The position numbers and the translations under genes are program-made. This document shows positions 1 through 7,802 of a stretch of 44,799 bases of DNA, in pieces. This stretch comes from CAZPBC01 sp964584775. GTDB lineage: Bacteria > Chlamydiota > Chlamydiia > Chlamydiales > SLFE01. The notes beneath the pieces are model-generated. The model searched no databases. It saw only the letters and a list, made by a program, of their open reading frames with translations, and was not told the origin of the DNA. The first letter of the stretch is position 1. Every line of letters starts with the position of its first letter. The DNA lies in assembly GCA_964584775.1 (NCBI GenBank), contig CAZPBC010000013.1, positions 1 through 44,799 on the forward strand, given 5' to 3'.

Positions 1-181
1 CTTTGAGTAGAGCCACTTTCACCCAACTCTGATCCACGGAATCACCATCGGTTCCAAAAGTGAGCACTCTGTACCCTCTTCCATTTGTTGATTCTTGAAA
101 GCTGCCCCCTACAGGACAGCGCTCCGTAAAAAAGGCTTCACTAAAACGAGGAAATCCATCAGTCGATTTGTAAACATTCAT
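1..181 (-). CDS. Hypothetical protein, 3' part beyond the window edge
   Basis: An open frame reads on the minus strand from an ATG at 181-179 to the window edge without a stop, giving 60 codons (starts MNVYKSTDGFPRF, ends VDQSWVKVALLK). A good Shine-Dalgarno (AAGGTG) lies 4 nt upstream of the ATG, which supports the start. I recognise no domain in the visible part, which is soluble and has no signal peptide. It is divergent from the beta-barrel gene at 271. The C-terminal part is missing from the window, so no function can be given. Confidence 0.6.
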   Translation of the reverse strand, partial: MNVYKSTDGFPRFSEAFFTERCPVGGSFQESTNGRGYRVLTFGTDGDSVDQSWVKVALLK

Positions 182-270
182 TTTGCACCTTATATACTTT
201 CAAATTCAAATTTTATGCACTTTATTTAAAAGGAGCAGAAAAGTCAACTTTTCTTTATGATATTTTTGTT

Positions 271-858
271 ATGCAAAGACTCATCACTCTGTTAGTTGTG
301 TTTTTTTGGGGAACTTTGACGCTTCTTGAAGCGTCCGTGTATACCAAAGCCGTTGTTGGATATCAGGTGCAATCTCCTGCGGAAAAAACAAGTGCCACAC
401 ACTTCGACCCTGGAGTGCTTGTAGGCCTTGCAGTCGGGAAAAAGTGGGATCCTCTGAAACTGGAACTGGAGCTCGCGGTGCGTGCAAACGAAGCCACATC
501 AGGCTGCTGCGAAACGTGTCACGAAACAGAAACATACGGTGTTGGAGCGCTTTTGTGTCACCTGATCTATGAGCAGCGTTGTCAAACTCCACTCAGCTAT
601 CAAGTGGGTCTGGGTGCTGGCCTCTCACGAAATGCCTACTTTCGAGAATTCTTTTCGGAGTCTGAGACAGGGGTGTGGGCCGCTCCCTCTTTCGAGGTTT
701 TAGGAGGAGTCGGTTATGACATCGGACCTTGCAGAACTTTTGGAATTGAATACCGCTTTTTTGGAAGTTCCATCAACTCCCTCTCTTGCGAAGAGGCAGG
801 TAGGCGCCTTTTCCTTCTCAGCCACTCATTGGCCTTTACCTTCACCCATCGATTTTAG
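271..858 (+). CDS. Small outer-membrane beta-barrel protein
   Basis: 195 aa. Residues 1-21 form a signal peptide (hydrophobic run LITLLVVFFWGTLTLL, likely cleavage after LLEA). The mature part alternates hydrophobic and polar residues as amphipathic strands and ends in aromatic Phe (FTFTHRF), the usual signal for insertion by the BAM complex. At about 175 mature residues it fits an eight-stranded barrel of the OmpA/OMP_b-brl kind. Cysteines are frequent (GCCETCHE near residue 80), as in chlamydial envelope proteins that are disulphide cross-linked. There is no Shine-Dalgarno; a TATGAT (256-261) lies 9 nt before the ATG, so a short-leader transcript is possible. The last seven codons lie in a 54-bp segment shared with the 3' end of tsaB. 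Function (porin, adhesin or structural) is unknown. Confidence 0.75.
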   Translation: MQRLITLLVVFFWGTLTLLEASVYTKAVVGYQVQSPAEKTSATHFDPGVLVGLAVGKKWDPLKLELELAVRANEATSGCCETCHETETYGVGALLCHLIYEQRCQTPLSYQVGLGAGLSRNAYFREFFSESETGVWAAPSFEVLGGVGYDIGPCRTFGIEYRFFGSSINSLSCEEAGRRLFLLSHSLAFTFTHRF

Positions 859-888
859 TTCCTCATCTGGCTGCGTTTTTCGGAGATA
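835..888 (+). repeat. 54-bp direct repeat, copy 1 (tsaB 3'-end copy)
   Basis: This segment matches 2838-2891 with 49 of 54 identical bases by eye (differences at 841, 845, 859, 865, 883). Copy 2 is the true 3' end of tsaB read on the other strand; here it supplies the last seven codons and the stop of the beta-barrel gene plus 30 bp downstream. The two copies flank the F-box/LRR gene. Confidence 0.85.
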
Positions 889-1199
889 AAGGCACCTCAA
901 ATATGAAATTTTTATCAAAAGTGGCTGTGTTTAAATCAAGGTCTTGTTCGAATAGCTCTGCAGTAAATTAATCAAACAAACTCGCGACAAGAAGTAGACT
1001 TTCACCTCCTAAAAAAAATGGGATCCCTGTGTGTTTCAACTATAAATGGGACAACTTTTAACTAAGGGCTCATCCACGCCCCTTCTTCTAGAAGTGAGAG
1101 ACGATCTTAACCTTTGCATTTTCACTTCTGAATCCTTGACTTTATCATGTGAATTCAAAACTATGATATCAGGCTTTTTTTCACAGGGCGGAGATTACG
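889..1199. other. Intergenic region upstream of the LRR gene
   Basis: 311 bp, AT-rich, with no convincing gene. A TTGACT (1136-1141) is followed by a TATGAT-like element about 20 bp later, a spacing too long for a good sigma70 promoter. The Shine-Dalgarno GGCGGAG at 1187-1193 belongs to the LRR gene. A short ORF at 1046-1228 overlaps the LRR start and looks fortuitous. Confidence 0.5.
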
Positions 1200-2435
1200 A
1201 TGAATATAGAAAGAGAATCAGCTATTAGAGCTCCTGTAATTTTTCGACAAGACTTTCCTTCCGAAACTGCTAACGTTTTCAATCAAATACAAATAGAACT
1301 TTTAGTAGAGATTTTCTCTCTGCTATCTCAACAAACTCTATTTAATTTAAGCCTTGTGGATCGATGGTTACGTCATGTGACTCAACATGAGAATTTGTTA
1401 GGAAGCTTCGATGATAAGGTAATTGAGATTGTACTGAAAAGACTCTCCTTTGATCCCAAATCAAAAAATCATTGTGAACGATTAAAACCAAAAAAAATTT
1501 CCTTGGTCAATGTCACTTTGACAGACCAGATGATCGTACAGATATGTAAGAAAATAGACCTACGCACCCTCACTATCCAACACAAAGACTTTGGTGAAAA
1601 GGGAGCTAGTCACCTTGCTGCACTCACCAACCTACACGCCCTCGATATCTCTCGAAGCCACGTAGGAACTGAGGGAGCCCGTTACCTTTCTTCACTCACC
1701 AACCTACGTACCCTCAGTATCTCACATAACGACTTAGCAAATGATGGTGCCAGACACCTTGCCGCACTCACTAACTTACTCATGCTTGATGTCTCATATA
1801 ACGACTTAGGGGATGAGGCAACCTTTCACCTTGCCTCGCTTACTAACCTAGACACCCTCAATATTTCTGAAAATTACCTAAGAGATGAGGGAGCCCGTCA
1901 CCTTTCTTCGCTCACTAACCTACGCACGCTTGATTTCAATTTGAACTATTTTGGACCTGAGGGAACCAGTCACCTTGCCGCGCACACCAACCTACTTACC
2001 CTCACTATCCATCATATTGACTTAGGAGCAGAGGGTGCTAGATACCTTGCCGCACTCACTAACCTGCGTATGCTTGATGTCTCTTATGACGACTTGGAAG
2101 ATGATGCAATCAGTCACCTTACCTCACTCACTAACTTACGGATACTTAATGTCTCGTGTAACAAATTAAAAGATCAGGGAGCCGATCACCTTGCCTCACT
2201 CACTAACCTACACACCCTCAATATCTCTGATAATTGCCTAGGAGCTGAGGGAGCCCGACACCTTACCTCGCTCACTAACTTACGCATACTTAATATCAGC
2301 TGGAACGAGATAGGAGATGAGGAAGCCAGACACCTTACCATGCTCACCAACCTACATACCCTCAATATCTTTCATAACGGCTTAAGAGCTGAGGGGACCA
2401 GACACCGTGCAGGAATCAGACACCTGCGCACATGA
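1200..2435 (+). CDS. F-box and leucine-rich-repeat protein (candidate secreted effector)
   Basis: 411 aa. Residues about 28-67 read as an F-box (IELLVEIFSLLSQQTLFNLS followed by LVDRWLR), the eukaryotic module that binds Skp1 in SCF ubiquitin ligases. Residues 121-411 are twelve leucine-rich repeats of exactly 24 residues, consensus close to LTNLRTLxISxNxLGDEGARHLA, the cysteine-containing/RNase-inhibitor style; the twelfth is degenerate and ends RHRAGIRHLRT. There is no signal peptide and no membrane segment, so any export would be by type III secretion. The ATG at 1200 has GGCGGAG 6 nt upstream. The gene is more AT-rich than the housekeeping genes and lies between two copies of a 54-bp repeat, suggesting gain as a unit. 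F-box/LRR architecture indicates a role in host ubiquitination; the target is unknown. Confidence 0.85.
   Translation: MNIERESAIRAPVIFRQDFPSETANVFNQIQIELLVEIFSLLSQQTLFNLSLVDRWLRHVTQHENLLGSFDDKVIEIVLKRLSFDPKSKNHCERLKPKKISLVNVTLTDQMIVQICKKIDLRTLTIQHKDFGEKGASHLAALTNLHALDISRSHVGTEGARYLSSLTNLRTLSISHNDLANDGARHLAALTNLLMLDVSYNDLGDEATFHLASLTNLDTLNISENYLRDEGARHLSSLTNLRTLDFNLNYFGPEGTSHLAAHTNLLTLTIHHIDLGAEGARYLAALTNLRMLDVSYDDLEDDAISHLTSLTNLRILNVSCNKLKDQGADHLASLTNLHTLNISDNCLGAEGARHLTSLTNLRILNISWNEIGDEEARHLTMLTNLHTLNIFHNGLRAEGTRHRAGIRHLRT
1560..2351 (+). repeat. Eleven tandem 72-bp coding repeats
   Basis: Each 72-bp unit encodes one 24-residue leucine-rich repeat. Units share blocks such as CACCTTGCCTCACTCACTAA and differ at solvent-facing positions. 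The regular length makes the region prone to gain or loss of units by recombination. Confidence 0.85.
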
Positions 2436-2825
2436 CCTCTCCATCTCACGAGACCCGCTATATATAAAGCTTCTGATCAAACTCCCTATCAGGATAGGGC
2501 CATTCCCCTACGATTGGCCAACCACCATCTTTTTTATTTGACGGCTTTTGTCCAGGGTTTTATTCATTTTAACGAAGCTCTCAAGGACTCAACCTTCGAA
2601 GCTTTTTCCTCCATCTGGAGAAGGTCTCCAAAATCACTCGAATTCTTCGACAGATCTCTTCAATCGTTTTTCTCTGCTTTGCTTATTTGTAGGACAAACG
2701 CTGTCTGAATCTTTGTAAACATGCTCTTGTTCATGGAAGATTCTCCCTTTTCAACCATTTTCTGTTCTTATGAGAGTTTTCTGATTTTATTTTTGTTCGT
2801 ACCCATTTTCGGAAAGCAGGTCAAA
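2436..2825. other. Intergenic region between the LRR gene and tsaB
   Basis: About 390 bp of AT-rich sequence with no convincing gene. A TTG-initiated ORF of 64 codons (2514-2708) has no Shine-Dalgarno and no recognisable features. A small inverted repeat (CCTATC AG GATAGG, 2483-2496) has a loop too short for a normal terminator. The genes on either side converge here. Confidence 0.4.
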
Positions 2826-3473
2826 CTAGATCAGCTTTTTACCCTCAGCCATCGATTTTAGCTCCTCTTCTGGCTGCGTTTTTCGAAGATAGATCAGATC
2901 GAGGTCGCCTTTCGTCGAGCATCTTCCCTGTTGATGCGCTTCTAAACCCTGACTCGCAAAGAACGCGATACTCGGCTGGATGTGTTCAGCAGTAAAGCCG
3001 CGCTTCTCGAGTTTTGCGATCAGAGCCGCATCCGGAGTGAAGAGGGAGCGCTCACGGAGTCTGGGCTCAGCTTGCTCCCAGCTGAGAAGCTGGGGAGCTC
3101 CCTCTTCGCCTTGAAGATAGAGCCCTCCAATTTTTGCATCGAGAAGGGAATAAAAGTGAGAACACTCGTTTGGAACGAAGGCAGAGAGGGAAGAGAGACC
3201 CACTAAAGGAATCGAATGGGAGTAGGAGAGTGTTTTTGCCACAGTCGCCGCTACCCGAATTCCTGTGTAAGAGCCGGGTCCGACGCCGCACGTGACCAAC
3301 CCCACTTCAGAAGGCGTCACATCACACCCCTTCAAAAGAGCGTCCATCTCTGCAAAGAGAAACTGGGAACTCCTGAGTCCCAACGGTAAGAGAGACTCTC
3401 CCAGCGGCTTTTCCCCATGATAGAGGGCCACAAATCCTTGCAGGGTCGCTGTCTCTAAAATTAAGTGGATCAT
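2826..3473 (-). CDS. tsaB: tRNA t6A37 threonylcarbamoyltransferase subunit TsaB
   Basis: 215 aa, the usual TsaB/YeaZ length. TsaB is the non-catalytic partner that, with TsaD and TsaE, transfers threonylcarbamoyl-AMP to A37 of ANN-decoding tRNAs. It has the ASKHA fold; the N-terminal strand ILETATLQGFVALY and the signature GVGPGSYTGIRV (residues about 63-74) are clear. The C-terminus (YLRKTQPEEELKS) is also the source of the 54-bp repeat near 835. The promoter at 3481-3509 places the transcription start at or next to the ATG and there is no Shine-Dalgarno, so the mRNA may be leaderless. The partner tsaD is at 29733-30764 and the pathway's first enzyme, Sua5/TsaC, at 18546-19466. Confidence 0.93.
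   Translation of the reverse strand: MIHLILETATLQGFVALYHGEKPLGESLLPLGLRSSQFLFAEMDALLKGCDVTPSEVGLVTCGVGPGSYTGIRVAATVAKTLSYSHSIPLVGLSSLSAFVPNECSHFYSLLDAKIGGLYLQGEEGAPQLLSWEQAEPRLRERSLFTPDAALIAKLEKRGFTAEHIQPSIAFFASQGLEAHQQGRCSTKGDLDLIYLRKTQPEEELKSMAEGKKLI
2838..2891 (+). repeat. 54-bp direct repeat, copy 2 (inside the tsaB 3' end)
   Basis: The original copy: on the minus strand it encodes the last part of TsaB. On the plus strand it reads FTLSHRF then stop, almost the same as the C-terminus of the beta-barrel protein at 271-858 (FTFTHRF). This suggests that the barrel gene once converged on and overlapped tsaB directly. Confidence 0.85.
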
Positions 3474-3480
3474 AGGGAAT

Positions 3481-3509
3481 TTTATAACCCTTAAGCCACT
3501 TATTGTAAA
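3481..3509 (-). promoter_or_regulatory. Sigma70-like promoter of tsaB
   Basis: On the minus strand TTTACA (3509-3504), a 17-bp spacer and TATAAA (3486-3481). Initiation about 7 nt downstream would fall at the ATG (3473), giving a leaderless message. Confidence 0.6.
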
Positions 3510-3524
3510 TATTTTAAATAATTA

Positions 3525-3553
3525 TTGACTTTCCCCCCTGCCGTAGAGATGAT
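3525..3553 (+). promoter_or_regulatory. Candidate promoter of lon
   Basis: TTGACT (3525-3530), 17-bp spacer, GATGAT (3548-3553). The predicted start at about 3560 coincides with the first base of the leader hairpin (3562). Confidence 0.45.
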
Positions 3554-3561
3554 CCGGATAG

Positions 3562-3630
3562 ATCGGGTATTGTATTATTAGGGGGTAAAGGGGTAAAATA
3601 TTCCCTTTTAACCCCTAATAGGAACCCGAT
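3562..3630 (+). promoter_or_regulatory. Long leader hairpin abutting the lon start codon
   Basis: Two stacked inverted repeats: ATCGGGT (3562-3568) with ACCCGAT (3624-3630), and ATTAGGGGGTAAAGGG (3577-3592) with CCCTTTTAACCCCTAAT (3603-3619, one bulge). The TTG start is the next base, and the only Shine-Dalgarno-like sequence (AGGA, 3620-3623) sits in the internal loop between the stems. The arrangement would fit an RNA thermometer or a protein-bound leader; at DNA level it could instead be a repressor operator. Confidence 0.6.
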
Positions 3631-6126
3631 TTGAGCCAGAGCCATAAAAAGCGTAATGAAGATCAAGTCACTCTAGAAGAGGAACTTGAGAATGCTATTT
3701 TTCATCCTGTTGAGGAAACTGCAGTGACGGAGAAGATCCCCCAGCCGACCCCGAATGAACTCTTCGTGATCCCTCTTGCCCGTCGTCCCTTCTTCCCAGG
3801 CATGGCCGCTCCCATTGTCATCGAACCAGGTCCCTACTACGACGCTCTGAAGCAAGTGGCAAAATCCCCTCATAAATCTGTCGCTCTCGCTCTCACAAAG
3901 CATGAAGAGGATGACATTTACAAGTTGACCACCAAGGACTTATACAAAGTGGGTGTCCTTGGCAAAATCTTGCGTATCGTCCCCATGGAACACGGTGGAG
4001 CCCAGGTCATTCTCAATATGGAGAAGCGCCTGACCATCACCAAGCAGCTTCCCGACAAAAAGTTTTTAAAAGCCAAGGTCAAGTTCCACGAGGAAAAGAA
4101 AAAGCTGACAAAAGAGCTGAAGGCCTACTCGATTGGAATTATTTCTACGATCAAAGAGCTATTGAAGCTCAATCCCCTCTTCAAAGAGGAGCTCCAAATT
4201 TTCCTCGGCCACTCTGACTTCACCGAGCCAGGAAAGCTCGCCGACTTCGCCGTCGCACTCACGACAGCCAGCCGTGAAGAGATGCAAGAAGTCCTCGAAA
4301 CTTTTCCGATTCCTAAACGGATCACCAAAGCTCTCAAGCTCCTCAAAAACGAGCTCGACCTCACCAAGCTCCAGTTTTCGATCAGTCAGAAGATCGAAGC
4401 GAATGTATCTAAATCTCAGAAAGAGTACTTCCTCCGTGAACAGCTCAAAACGATCAAGCGAGAGCTGGGGATCGAGCGAGACGAGAAGAGCACCGATTTT
4501 GAAAAGTTTGAGAAAAGGCTCAAAGCACGCGAGGTTCCCGACGAGGTCCAGAAGGTCATCGACGAAGAGATGGAAAAACTCTCTTCCCTCGATGCCCAGT
4601 CTGCTGAGTACTCCGTTTGCCGTGGCTACCTCGATTGGCTCACCGTCGTCCCCTGGGGAATCTACTCTGAGGAGAACCTCAACCTCGAATCGGCTCAGGC
4701 AATTCTCGAAAAAGACCACCACGGTCTCGAAGATGTCAAAGAGCGCATTTTGGAATTTATCGGTGTCGGCAAGCTCTCGAATGGAGTCAAAGGTTCCATC
4801 CTCTGTCTCGTCGGCCCACCAGGTGCAGGTAAAACGTCGATCGGTAAAAGCATCGCCAATGCGCTGAACCGTGAGTTCTACCGCTTCTCTGTAGGTGGAA
4901 TGCGCGATGAGGCGGAGATCAAAGGACACAGGCGCACCTACATCGGAGCCATGCCCGGTAAACTGGTTCAAGCACTCAAAAGCACAAAAAGCATGAACCC
5001 CGTGATCATGCTTGACGAGATCGACAAGATCGGCGGTTCTTCCTACCAAGGAGATCCTGTCTCTGCCTTGTTGGAAGTGCTCGACCCTGAACAAAACACG
5101 GATTTTTTAGACCACTATCTCGATGTCCGCTGCGATCTGTCGAACGTCCTCTTTATCCTGACTGCGAACGTGCTCGACACGATTCCCGAGCCGCTTCAAG
5201 ACCGGATGGAAATCTTGCGCATGTCAGGGTACATCATGCAAGAGAAGCTGAAGATCGCCTCCCACTACCTGATCCCCCGCAACAGAAAGGCGATGGGTCT
5301 CAAGGCGACAGACGTCAGCTTCACTCAGGCTGCACTCAAGCAAATCATCAACCACTATGCACGGGAAGCAGGTGTGCGTAGCCTTGAAAATACGATCAAG
5401 AAAATCCTGCGAAAATGCGCGGTGAAGCTCGTACGAGAAAAAGAAGCTGGTAAGAAAAAGCCTGCAAAAATCTCGATCACACCCAAAAATCTAGAGGAAT
5501 TCATCGGCAAACCGGTCTACACCTCTGACCGTTTTTACGAGGAGACACCGATTGGTGTCTGCACCGGCCTTGCCTGGACAGCCCTTGGTGGAGCAACGCT
5601 CTATATCGAAACGCTCAAGGTAGCGAACGAAAAGACAGAGATGAAGCTCACTGGACAAGCAGGCGATGTGATGAAGGAATCCTCGCAGATTGCTTGGAGC
5701 TACCTCCACGGAGCTCTCCACCGCTACGCTCCGACGCACACCTTTTTTGAAAAGAACCAGGTACACATCCACATTCCTGAAGGAGCCACACCAAAAGATG
5801 GACCCTCCGCAGGAGTGACGATGGTCACCGCCCTCCTATCCCTTCTTCTCGACGAACCCGTTCTTGATGATTTAGGAATGACAGGAGAGCTAACCCTAAC
5901 AGGCCGCGTTCTACCGATTGGTGGGGTCAAAGAGAAGGTCGTCGCTGCGAAGCGTTCCGGTTTAACGACAGTCATCTTCCCTAAAGACAACGAGCGTGAC
6001 TTTGTCGAACTCCCTGACACACTCAAAGAGGGACTGGACTTCCACTTTGTAGACCATTATGACGATGTATTTAAGATCGCTTTTCCAGCGATTGCAGCTG
6101 AAAACCAGATGATTGAGGAGATCTAG
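3631..6126 (+). CDS. lon: ATP-dependent protease Lon
   Basis: 831 aa, near the chlamydial norm. Lon degrades misfolded and regulatory proteins in the cytoplasm as a hexamer. Visible are the N-terminal substrate-binding domain (from about residue 47, IPLARRPFFPGM), a coiled linker, the Walker A motif GPPGAGKT (395-402), Walker B (VIMLDEIDKIG) and the C-terminal protease domain with the Ser-Lys dyad, Ser726 in KDGPSAGVT and Lys769 in GGVKEKV. The start is TTG at 3631: the first in-frame ATG is inside the conserved domain, and a weak AGGA lies 7 nt upstream. A long hairpin fills the leader. The rfaE-like gene begins 6 nt downstream of the stop. Confidence 0.96.
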   Translation: MSQSHKKRNEDQVTLEEELENAIFHPVEETAVTEKIPQPTPNELFVIPLARRPFFPGMAAPIVIEPGPYYDALKQVAKSPHKSVALALTKHEEDDIYKLTTKDLYKVGVLGKILRIVPMEHGGAQVILNMEKRLTITKQLPDKKFLKAKVKFHEEKKKLTKELKAYSIGIISTIKELLKLNPLFKEELQIFLGHSDFTEPGKLADFAVALTTASREEMQEVLETFPIPKRITKALKLLKNELDLTKLQFSISQKIEANVSKSQKEYFLREQLKTIKRELGIERDEKSTDFEKFEKRLKAREVPDEVQKVIDEEMEKLSSLDAQSAEYSVCRGYLDWLTVVPWGIYSEENLNLESAQAILEKDHHGLEDVKERILEFIGVGKLSNGVKGSILCLVGPPGAGKTSIGKSIANALNREFYRFSVGGMRDEAEIKGHRRTYIGAMPGKLVQALKSTKSMNPVIMLDEIDKIGGSSYQGDPVSALLEVLDPEQNTDFLDHYLDVRCDLSNVLFILTANVLDTIPEPLQDRMEILRMSGYIMQEKLKIASHYLIPRNRKAMGLKATDVSFTQAALKQIINHYAREAGVRSLENTIKKILRKCAVKLVREKEAGKKKPAKISITPKNLEEFIGKPVYTSDRFYEETPIGVCTGLAWTALGGATLYIETLKVANEKTEMKLTGQAGDVMKESSQIAWSYLHGALHRYAPTHTFFEKNQVHIHIPEGATPKDGPSAGVTMVTALLSLLLDEPVLDDLGMTGELTLTGRVLPIGGVKEKVVAAKRSGLTTVIFPKDNERDFVELPDTLKEGLDFHFVDHYDDVFKIAFPAIAAENQMIEEI

Positions 6127-6132
6127 AGACTT

Positions 6133-6669
6133 TTGACTAAACACCTATGGAAGGAGGAAGTGAAAAAGAAGCTCCTCCCCCCAGAAGAAATCCCGAATCA
6201 AGTCAAAGTTTGGAAAGAGAACGGTGTCAAGACCGTCACTCTTAACGGATCGTTTGACCTTTTACACGCTGGTCACTTGCAGATCTTTTACGAAGCGAAA
6301 GCAGAGGGCGATCTTTTGATTGTCGCACTGAATACAGACGCCTCTATCCAAAAGTATAAAGGCCCTGACCGCCCGATCATTCCCCTAGAATACCGCCTTC
6401 AAATGGTCGCGGCGCTCGAATTTGTCGACTTTGTGACGTGGTTCGATGAAGAGGATCCTCGTTCCATTTTAAAACAGCTTCGCCCAAGCGTCCACGTCAA
6501 CGGAAGCGAGTACGCCCCACGCTGCCTCGAGTCGGATGTTGTGGAAGAAGGCGGAGGCACCGTCCACTACGTCGAACGTCTACCAGGACTCGCAACTAGT
6601 GAAATACTGAACAAAATTCGTACCACCGACATCCCCGAGAATCAGACATGCGCATCATCGGCACCTTAG
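6133..6669 (+). CDS. rfaE2: D-glycero-beta-D-manno-heptose-1-phosphate nucleotidyltransferase (RfaE2/HldE C-domain type)
   Basis: 178 aa. It is a stand-alone nucleotidyltransferase domain matching the C-terminal half of HldE: NGSFDLLHAGHL (HxGH nucleotide-binding motif), then NTDASIQKYKGPDRPI and the late motif LPGLATSEILNKI. The enzyme makes ADP-heptose for LPS core synthesis in the cytoplasm; the kinase half (RfaE1) is not attached. The start is uncertain: TTG at 6133 has GAGGAG about 12 nt upstream, while GTG at 6160 follows AAGGAGG by only 2 nt. Both precede the conserved domain. The 3' end overlaps the rhomboid gene by 22 bp, so the two are probably co-translated. Other cytidylyltransferase-fold enzymes are possible but less likely. 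Confidence 0.82.
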   Translation: MTKHLWKEEVKKKLLPPEEIPNQVKVWKENGVKTVTLNGSFDLLHAGHLQIFYEAKAEGDLLIVALNTDASIQKYKGPDRPIIPLEYRLQMVAALEFVDFVTWFDEEDPRSILKQLRPSVHVNGSEYAPRCLESDVVEEGGGTVHYVERLPGLATSEILNKIRTTDIPENQTCASSAP

Positions 6670-7802
6670 AAAACGAACGCCTCGCCAGCCGCTTTTCGAG
6701 CTACCTGAATAGCCAAAAGATTGCGAACCGCATCGAAGTAGAAATTCCTAAAGATTGGGAAGACGATCAATACGGGGTTCCTACCTTTCAAATATGGATC
6801 ATTGACGAAGAAGACCTCGACCGTGCAATGAGGTACTTTGAGGACTTTAAAGCAGACCCTCAAAACAGCAAGTACAAAGTCGAGCCCCCGACCATCATTC
6901 CAGAGGTGATTGTGGACAAGGAGTACTTTACCTCTCCCAAAAAAGTGATGCAGGCGTCGCAAAAACAGTCCTTCACCTCCTACATCATCCTCCTTTGCAT
7001 CCTGATTTTTACCTGGGGCTCCATCACAGCACCAAACCGTGAACCGATTCCCCTCCCCCTTCCCAGCGCTGCACTCTTCAGCCCCAAGATCAATAAAGAG
7101 CTCATCTACGACTACCCTCAAGCCTTCTCCTACCTCGACCAACTGGTCAAGCTCTACGGGCTACCGAGCCTCACTGACCCTGCAGAACTCCCCCAAGAGG
7201 GACGCTTTCTCCTCAACCAGTATTTCAAAACCCCTTGGTGGCATGGCATCTACCCCCACCTCCTTCAATCCTTCGGAGCCTTTAAAGACGAAACCATTCC
7301 AGAGGCTTCCCTCTTCGAGAAGATCCGTCAAGGAGAGGTGTGGCGCGCCTTCACGCCCGCCCTGCTTCACAGCGATATCTTCCATTTGCTTTTCAATATG
7401 ATCTGGCTTCTTGTCTTGGGAAAACAGATCGAAGAGCGCCTTGGCCTGGGCCGTTACCTCCTCTTGATTCTAGTCGCCGGCGTGATGAGTAACACAGCCC
7501 AGTACTTGATGAGCGGCCCCAACTTCGTGGGCTTTTCAGGAATCCTCTGTGCGATGCTGACCTTTATCTGGGTTCGACAAAAGATCGCTCCCTGGGAGGG
7601 GTACCTCCTCCAAAAAGCGACTTTTATGCTCTTAATGATTTTCATCCTTGCGATGTTTGGACTCCAGCTCATCTCGTTTACCTCTGAAGTCTTTCTAGAA
7701 AAATCGATGAGTATCGGTATTGCCAACACGGCACACTTGACAGGGGCAGCTGTCGGTTTCGTTTTAGGGCGCCTTTCTTTTTTTAAGTGGAGAAACGCAT
7801 GA
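6648..7802 (+). CDS. Rhomboid-family intramembrane serine protease (GlpG-like)
   Basis: 384 aa. The N-terminal residues 1-85 resemble the GlpG cytosolic domain (ENERLASRFSSYL). A membrane segment follows at about 108-124, then a periplasmic stretch, then the rhomboid core from about residue 225. The catalytic Ser297 is in GFSG and His363 in NTAHLTGAAVGF; HLLFNMIWLL carries the oxyanion-side His/Asn of transmembrane helix 2. It cleaves transmembrane segments within the inner membrane; its substrate is unknown. It overlaps rfaE2 upstream by 22 bp and rnz downstream by 4 bp (ATGA), so it sits in a translationally coupled run. Confidence 0.88.
   Translation: MRIIGTLENERLASRFSSYLNSQKIANRIEVEIPKDWEDDQYGVPTFQIWIIDEEDLDRAMRYFEDFKADPQNSKYKVEPPTIIPEVIVDKEYFTSPKKVMQASQKQSFTSYIILLCILIFTWGSITAPNREPIPLPLPSAALFSPKINKELIYDYPQAFSYLDQLVKLYGLPSLTDPAELPQEGRFLLNQYFKTPWWHGIYPHLLQSFGAFKDETIPEASLFEKIRQGEVWRAFTPALLHSDIFHLLFNMIWLLVLGKQIEERLGLGRYLLLILVAGVMSNTAQYLMSGPNFVGFSGILCAMLTFIWVRQKIAPWEGYLLQKATFMLLMIFILAMFGLQLISFTSEVFLEKSMSIGIANTAHLTGAAVGFVLGRLSFFKWRNA

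Noticed and set aside
1046..1228. 60-codon frame before the LRR gene
   Set aside because: It overlaps the LRR start, has no Shine-Dalgarno and ends 29 bp into a gene with a good start.
1560..2351. Regular 72-bp repeats considered as a CRISPR-like array
   Set aside because: The repeats are in frame, encode leucine-rich repeats and have no unique spacers.
2514..2708. 64-codon frame between the LRR gene and tsaB
   Set aside because: TTG start without ribosome binding site and no family features; probably chance in AT-rich DNA.
4159..5094. 311-codon open frame antisense to lon
   Set aside because: It mirrors the lon codon bias on the opposite strand, has no start signal and no recognisable domain; lon is certain.
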